Assembly (NCBI GenBank): GCA_964533705.1
Contig: CAZHMN010000012.1
Coordinates: 1-48,685 of the forward strand
Direction of reading: 5' to 3'
Origin: CAZHMN01 sp964533705
Lineage (GTDB): Bacteria > Electryoneota > B3-LCP
Length of the DNA: 48,685 nucleotides
Of this stretch, positions 44,643 to 48,685 are shown one piece after another; the stretch's first letter is position 1; every line of letters starts with the position of its first letter. The notes under the pieces were generated by a model. That model was given only the letters and a program-made list of their open reading frames with translations. It did no database searches and was not told the DNA's origin. A program made the translations under genes and the position numbers.

Positions 44643-45410
44643 TCACGTTGGTACGGGTTGGGGATGCTCAGCTTCATTTTTGACCCTTATGGGTTTGGCG
44701 GGCTTCTGCTTTATGGCGGAGTTGATCGCCACCAGATCGGGCCTGGCCCGGCAGAGATTGATGATAGATTGCAGAGAGAATACCTCTCCGGGGATATAAA
44801 GCTCCTCGAATATCTTCGTGACCAGGGCGAAGTCCTCCGGGGTATCCACCGTCAATCGTAGTTCCGGCCAATAAACCTCGGGATCGACCGGCAGCAAACC
44901 CCAGGAAAACAGGCCGGTGTCGGTGAAGTATCCTCCCCAGACTTCCGTATCAATAGCGTCTTTGATTTCGCAAGCGCGCACCATCGCCGGATAGGACAAC
45001 GCCCAACCGAAGGCGCCCAAAGGCAGCCCTTCGCAGCGGCTATAGTCGTAACCGTTGCTCTGATGGAAATCAACCAGGCGGTCAATATACTCGTGATCCA
45101 CGAAGGGATTATCGGCTGTGCAGTTGATGACGGTATCAACGTTGAACTGACCGGCGGCCTCCGTTAGGCGCAGTAATACGTCATCGGGGTGGCCGCGAAA
45201 GCAGTCAATCGCTTCCTGCCGGGCGATTTCGACCAGCGGATCATCTTCAGGCAGTGGCGAAGTGCAAAGGATGATTTTTTCAGGCCTTTGCGCCAATTTC
45301 AGGCGGTCTATCATATGGCAGATCATGGGACGGCCCAAGATGGGCTTTAACACCTTCCTGGGCAAGCGGTTAGATTTCAGGCGGGCGGTGATTAAGATAG
45401 CGGTGCTCAT
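44643..45410 (-). CDS. SpsF-like cytidylyltransferase
   Basis: A 255-residue nucleotidyltransferase of the SpsF/CMP-acid synthetase type. N-terminal ILITARLKSNRLPRKVLKPILGRPMICHMIDRLK contains the CTP-binding basic cluster, and the metal-site region is TVINCTADNPFVDHEYIDRL near 106-125. It probably activates the acid made by the NeuB-like enzyme with CTP, but SpsF-type proteins are not identical to NeuA/LegF, so this is an inference. Its start overlaps the end of the second synthase gene by 4 bases (ATGA). Confidence 0.82.
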   Translation of the reverse strand: MSTAILITARLKSNRLPRKVLKPILGRPMICHMIDRLKLAQRPEKIILCTSPLPEDDPLVEIARQEAIDCFRGHPDDVLLRLTEAAGQFNVDTVINCTADNPFVDHEYIDRLVDFHQSNGYDYSRCEGLPLGAFGWALSYPAMVRACEIKDAIDTEVWGGYFTDTGLFSWGLLPVDPEVYWPELRLTVDTPEDFALVTKIFEELYIPGEVFSLQSIINLCRARPDLVAINSAIKQKPAKPIRVKNEAEHPQPVPT

Positions 45411-46417
45411 GTGAGGTCATCCTCCGATAAGAGGTCGAAAGCGGCGATGTCTCGATTCGTTGTCTTTCCAATGAGCCGATAAGCCTGGTCAGGCGGCAGA
45501 CCCGGATGTTCGGCGAACATGAACTTCAAATGGGATTCTTCGATGCGTTTTCCCCGGGGAAGATCCCGTGCGGCGACGATGCTCTTCTTGGCATACTTGC
45601 GATACTTCAGCTCTTCATCCGAGAAAGGCCGGGGGATGGACTCGCCCCTGGCGCCTTCTATCTGGCGTACCATAAACACAAAGCGGGCGAATTCGTCGGG
45701 ATTTAAGGCCGCCTGGTGATCAACGCCGCGCCGCGTTCGGTCGTGGGTAATGTGTTTCTCCAGGACGTCCACACCCATGCCCACAGCCGCCGCCGGCAGC
45801 CAGAAGGCGGCTCTGGTATCCGCATCGCTGTGATCCTGATAACCGATGGGCAGTTCAAACAGCTCTTTAAGCTTCATCATATAATTCAGGTTCACCGCGT
45901 CGGTGGGCGTGGGGAAGTTCTGCATGCCATACATCAGCCAGATGGGGGCATCCGATCTGGAACGAATCCAGGAGATAGCTTTGGTGATCTCATCCAGCGT
46001 CGAAGCTCCGACGGAGAGGTCAATCCTTTTTTCGGTACCCGCAACATGCTTGATCAACCGGGGATTGGACAAATCGGCTGAATGAAGCTTGAAAGCGTCC
46101 ACGTTAATGCTTTCGGCAAAGTCCACGCTGCCCGGTTCGTAAACGCAGGCGATGATCTGCATGCCGGGATAACGATCCCGCGTGAACTGAGCCAATTCAG
46201 TCCACTGTGCAGGCGATAGTTCCAGCTTTCCCAGGAGATCGTAATCCGGGTGTTCGGGGACGGCGCGTTCTGCGCGGGAATAAATCTGAAACTGAATAGC
46301 GTCCGCGCCGGCCTGGCCTGCCCCGTCAATGATTTTTTTAGCCAGTTCAGGATCGCCCTCGTGCGAACAGGCCATTTCTGCGATGATGTAAATAGGCGGC
46401 TTCGCCGGCATGGTCAT
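45407..46417 (-). CDS. NeuB/SpsE-family nonulosonate synthase-like protein (copy 2)
   Basis: A 336-residue protein of the same NeuB fold: YIIAEMACSHEGDPELAKKIIDGAGQAGADAIQFQIYS at the N terminus, GYQDHSDAD near 196, GVDVLEKHITHDRTRRGVDHQAALNP near 215-240, and a C-terminal SAF domain. The N-terminal motif (AEMACSHEG) differs from copy 1 (AEVGINHEG), so the two are divergent paralogues, perhaps for different acceptor sugars. It lies between a sulfotransferase and the cytidylyltransferase, 8 bases after the former. Confidence 0.85.
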   Translation of the reverse strand: MTMPAKPPIYIIAEMACSHEGDPELAKKIIDGAGQAGADAIQFQIYSRAERAVPEHPDYDLLGKLELSPAQWTELAQFTRDRYPGMQIIACVYEPGSVDFAESINVDAFKLHSADLSNPRLIKHVAGTEKRIDLSVGASTLDEITKAISWIRSRSDAPIWLMYGMQNFPTPTDAVNLNYMMKLKELFELPIGYQDHSDADTRAAFWLPAAAVGMGVDVLEKHITHDRTRRGVDHQAALNPDEFARFVFMVRQIEGARGESIPRPFSDEELKYRKYAKKSIVAARDLPRGKRIEESHLKFMFAEHPGLPPDQAYRLIGKTTNRDIAAFDLLSEDDLT

Positions 46418-46425
46418 TCATCCTT

Positions 46426-47280
46426 TCAGAAAACGGACGTCAGGATTCGGTCAAAGCAGGATTCCCGGGTACGGTCACCGGTGGATTTCGATCCGGTGGT
46501 TTCTCCATATCCGTACTTCCCGCGGTAATCCTTCAACTGACTCTTCAACCGGTCAACCGACATCACGTCCAACTTGCCCTGAAGTATCCACTGGCGGTGA
46601 ATCCCGACATTGCCGGGTTGGATACTTTCCAGATCAACCGTTTTCCCCTCTGAAAGATTCAGTGTATGCGCCAGGTTCAAAAGAATGTGGTGAGGGTGCA
46701 GGCAGAGGTCTTCGAACTTAACCTCCACGAACTTCCTGGCTTTATCTGCGGCCTGAAGAATCCTATCCGTATAAGCCATCCAGAGATCGCCCCAGAAGCT
46801 CAGCGCTTTCTGGGGCAATTTCCCTTCAGGCGTGAACTTGTCGTATTCAGCCGGCAGCGTTCCCAGAACGTCCACCGGATCGCGAACGATATGGACGACT
46901 TTCGCCTCCGGAAACGCCTCTAACCACGCCCCCAAGGTCGCGCAGGTGCGGGGATCCTTGTGTCCCCAGGGCTGATCGTTGTTATAGCCGTACTCTTTCA
47001 ACATTTCGCCGATTTCCAAGGGTGAAATCTGGGAGGGGCACCGCTGAGGATCGAACCCGCGGACAGCTTCAGGATTGTTCCACTCCGGCAGGATCGAGGA
47101 ATTTAAATCCTGAATATACCCCCATTCGAACGCCTGGCGATCCACTACCTGGAAGACGCCCATCTGCCGCAGCAATTTAGCCAACAGACCAGTACCGGAG
47201 TTATGGAAACCAGCGATGAAGATGGGTTTGAAGAAAGGACCTGCTTTCGTGTCAGGGGAATCATTTAATTTTGACGACAT
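46426..47280 (-). CDS. Sulfotransferase family protein
   Basis: A 284-residue single-domain sulfotransferase. The 5'-phosphosulfate loop is FIAGFHNSGTGLLAKLLRQMG near residue 21 and the 3'-phosphate motif is VVHIVRDPVDVLGTL near 134. It is a separate lineage from the tandem sulfotransferase, judged by the motif spelling. It precedes the second NeuB-like gene by 8 bases, so it is translationally linked to the nonulosonate genes. Acceptor unknown; the nonulosonate or the attached glycan is the likely target. Confidence 0.85.
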   Translation of the reverse strand: MSSKLNDSPDTKAGPFFKPIFIAGFHNSGTGLLAKLLRQMGVFQVVDRQAFEWGYIQDLNSSILPEWNNPEAVRGFDPQRCPSQISPLEIGEMLKEYGYNNDQPWGHKDPRTCATLGAWLEAFPEAKVVHIVRDPVDVLGTLPAEYDKFTPEGKLPQKALSFWGDLWMAYTDRILQAADKARKFVEVKFEDLCLHPHHILLNLAHTLNLSEGKTVDLESIQPGNVGIHRQWILQGKLDVMSVDRLKSQLKDYRGKYGYGETTGSKSTGDRTRESCFDRILTSVF

Positions 47281-47360
47281 CTTGAGCCCCTCTAATTACA
47301 GCAGTGACGATTGATTTTAATGACGTGGATTGGAAGATGCAACATCATGCGGACAAATCC

Positions 47361-48359
47361 TTAGCGTATCATATCGCTCTCGGCCTGTTGATTTGGTTGG
47401 CCAACGGAGACCCCCGCCTTCATGAGGCAGTATTCCATATATTGATTCTGAACCTGAGCCCTTTCCTCATTTTCAAACGGGGAAGAAACATTATACCCAA
47501 CTTGCTCCATCTCGCGACACAGCAGAATTTCCGCTATTCTGCCCGCTTCAGGGTTCTGAATTTTCCAACGGCCTACCGGTGTTGCATCTATGGCCTGCTT
47601 CAGATCATCAAAGGCGGAATTGCCCTGCCAGGCCTCTCCGTAGTCATCCATTTTCTCCGGGATCACGAGCTTCTCGACTTCTAAAAATTGTGAAAGGCAG
47701 TCGAGAGTCCGGCTCCAGTCAATGATGAAATCTTCGTACTTCAAAAGTAGAATCCGGGAATTAAATTCCGGATTCCTGAGATAATTTCGAATGGTAATAT
47801 ACGACTTTTGCCATTGGTCAATGTATTCGAAGAGCGGGGTATCTTCATCGGCAAATCGCTTGAGCGCCGAAGTGACAACGTCTCGCGGATCTCTGATGCA
47901 GTAGATGACTTTTAAATCGGGAACGCATCTGAGAAGTCTCCCCACAATTCTGTGCGCCATCGTAGTCTTATGCCCGACGACGACATCGCCGGGTTGTGAT
48001 ATGCTTTTTAGAATATATCCATACAGCTCCGCTATGGTGGTGAATTCCCCGGGGTCCAACTCAATTTCAAGTTCCAGAGCCCTGGTCCACTCGTGAAAAG
48101 AGTTGATGAGCTGTAGACGCTGGATCATCGTCAGAGGATCGGTCAGCGAAACACCGACCAAACCTCTGATCATACGTTAGATATGTAGAAAATCCCGGTA
48201 AACGGTGAATCCTCGCTGTGCATTCAAGAAATTTGCGATTAGAGTTGTACCGCTGCGTTTTTCACCGGTAATCATCAGTTTCTGGGGCATCGAATTCATG
48301 CTCAAACCCGGGTGGTTAGGCCAGTACTGGAATTCATCATAGCAGTAAAGGCAAATCAT
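47361..48359 (-). pseudogene. Sulfotransferase interrupted by an in-frame TAA
   Basis: Two - strand open segments belong to one protein in one frame. The first (48359-48177) encodes KLMITGEKRSGTTLIANFLNAQRG, the 5'-phosphosulfate loop. It stops at a TAA (48177-48179). The frame resumes with CGT ATG and runs to 47361, containing VIYCIRDPRDVVTSALKRF, the 3'-phosphate motif. Together they make about 332 residues, the right length for one sulfotransferase. No insertion or deletion is needed, only one codon change, so this is a nonsense mutation, an assembly error, or two coupled polypeptides. It is the first gene of the glycan operon. Confidence 0.75.
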
Positions 48360-48644
48360 ATGCCATTGGAGTTGATTTAAGCATAATTACTATATTAGTT
48401 TAATAATATTTAACTTAGTGGCTGAAACTCGAGGGCTTTTTCAGTTAGAGCGGCATCTTTTTCCTAAAGGAATAGTCATGTTTTCCGCCCTCTTTGAGGC
48501 GAAACAAGGCGCAATACCGGTCCAGCATAGAATTACCGAAATTATTGAACTTGACATTTAGGGCGGTTTGCCTTATCTTTACTGGAAATATCATGAACAT
48601 CGCAGGATTGTTTGCTTGGATGATTAAACCGCAGTGGGGATAAC
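48360..48644. other. Divergent intergenic region at window end
   Basis: This 285-base region is AT-rich next to the sulfotransferase. It must hold the - strand operon promoter, but I see no convincing hexamers. It contains an inverted repeat CTGAAA/TTTCAG at about 48422-48444 and the + strand promoter at 48551-48579. Confidence 0.5.
48551..48579 (+). promoter_or_regulatory. Sigma-70-like promoter
   Basis: TTGACA at 48551-48556 and TATCTT at 48574-48579 with a 17-base spacer, 65 bases before a + strand start codon at 48645. Confidence 0.6.
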
Positions 48645-48685
48645 ATGGAAAAGGCATTCAAAAAGCTGGCGGTTATACTTATGGC
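48645..48685 (+). CDS. Start of a gene cut by the window end
   Basis: ATG 48645 opens MEKAFKKLAVILMA, a lysine-rich then hydrophobic start like a signal peptide. Only 13 codons are visible, so no product can be named. It follows the promoter at 48551-48579. Confidence 0.4.
   Translation, partial: MEKAFKKLAVILM

Noticed and set aside
48593..48643. 16-codon + strand frame before the last gene
   Set aside because: Too short to judge, no ribosome binding site, no homology visible.
48445..48657. 70-residue - strand frame near the window end
   Set aside because: It covers the promoter at 48551-48579 and has no recognisable feature or ribosome binding site.

Overview
The window carries an almost complete dissimilatory sulfate-reduction island on the + strand (positions about 700 to 27030), followed by a - strand hemA and sulfate permease, a secreted M23 peptidase, and a ten-gene - strand operon for a surface glycan (33054 to 48359). 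The organism looks like an uncultivated bacterium of the FCB supergroup (Zixibacteria-, Latescibacteria- or Marinimicrobia-like) rather than a Desulfobacterota. The only direct evidence is the C-terminal type IX secretion (T9SS) sorting domain on the M23 protein, so the phylum assignment is an inference. A 100-N scaffold gap at 26031-26130 shows the sequence is a draft assembly, probably a metagenome bin.

Sulfur island: the tail of hemL is followed by a strong sigma-70-like promoter and dsrA-dsrB-dsrD-cbiA/dsrN-dsrL-dsrC. After a hairpin-rich 280-nt gap comes an RsbRD-N sensor-domain gene with dsrM-dsrK-dsrJ-dsrO-dsrP. A second intergenic region with palindromes and a Crp/Fnr-like box leads into a CoA-disulfide reductase (rhodanese fusion) and qmoC-qmoA-qmoB. 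A perfect 15-bp hairpin separates this from sat-aprB-aprA, which has its own promoter and ends in a good intrinsic terminator. Together the genes cover sulfate activation (Sat), APS reduction (AprBA fed by Qmo from quinol), sulfite reduction (DsrAB with DsrD and DsrC) and electron supply (DsrMKJOP). DsrD, Sat, AprBA and Qmo together favour the reductive direction. The co-occurring DsrL-like NAD(P)H oxidoreductase is best known from sulfur oxidisers, so direction is not fully settled.

Accessory genes: a nitrilase-family amidase, an Ogr/Delta-like zinc finger, a YkgJ-type cysteine-cluster protein, a TauE/SafE sulfite-exporter-like protein, hemA and a SulP sulfate permease with an extra coiled-coil insertion.

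Glycan operon, read right to left on the - strand: an interrupted sulfotransferase, a second sulfotransferase, a NeuB-like synthase, an SpsF-like cytidylyltransferase, a second NeuB-like synthase, a NeuC/LegG epimerase, a PtmE-like CBS nucleotidyltransferase, a protein with two tandem sulfotransferase modules, a small zinc-ribbon protein, and a 1679-residue fusion of about five glycosyltransferase domains. The parsimonious reading is synthesis and sulfation of a nonulosonate (legionaminate/sialate-like) surface glycan. This is the best candidate in the window for an undescribed system.

I saw no tRNA, rRNA, CRISPR array, insertion sequence or phage gene.
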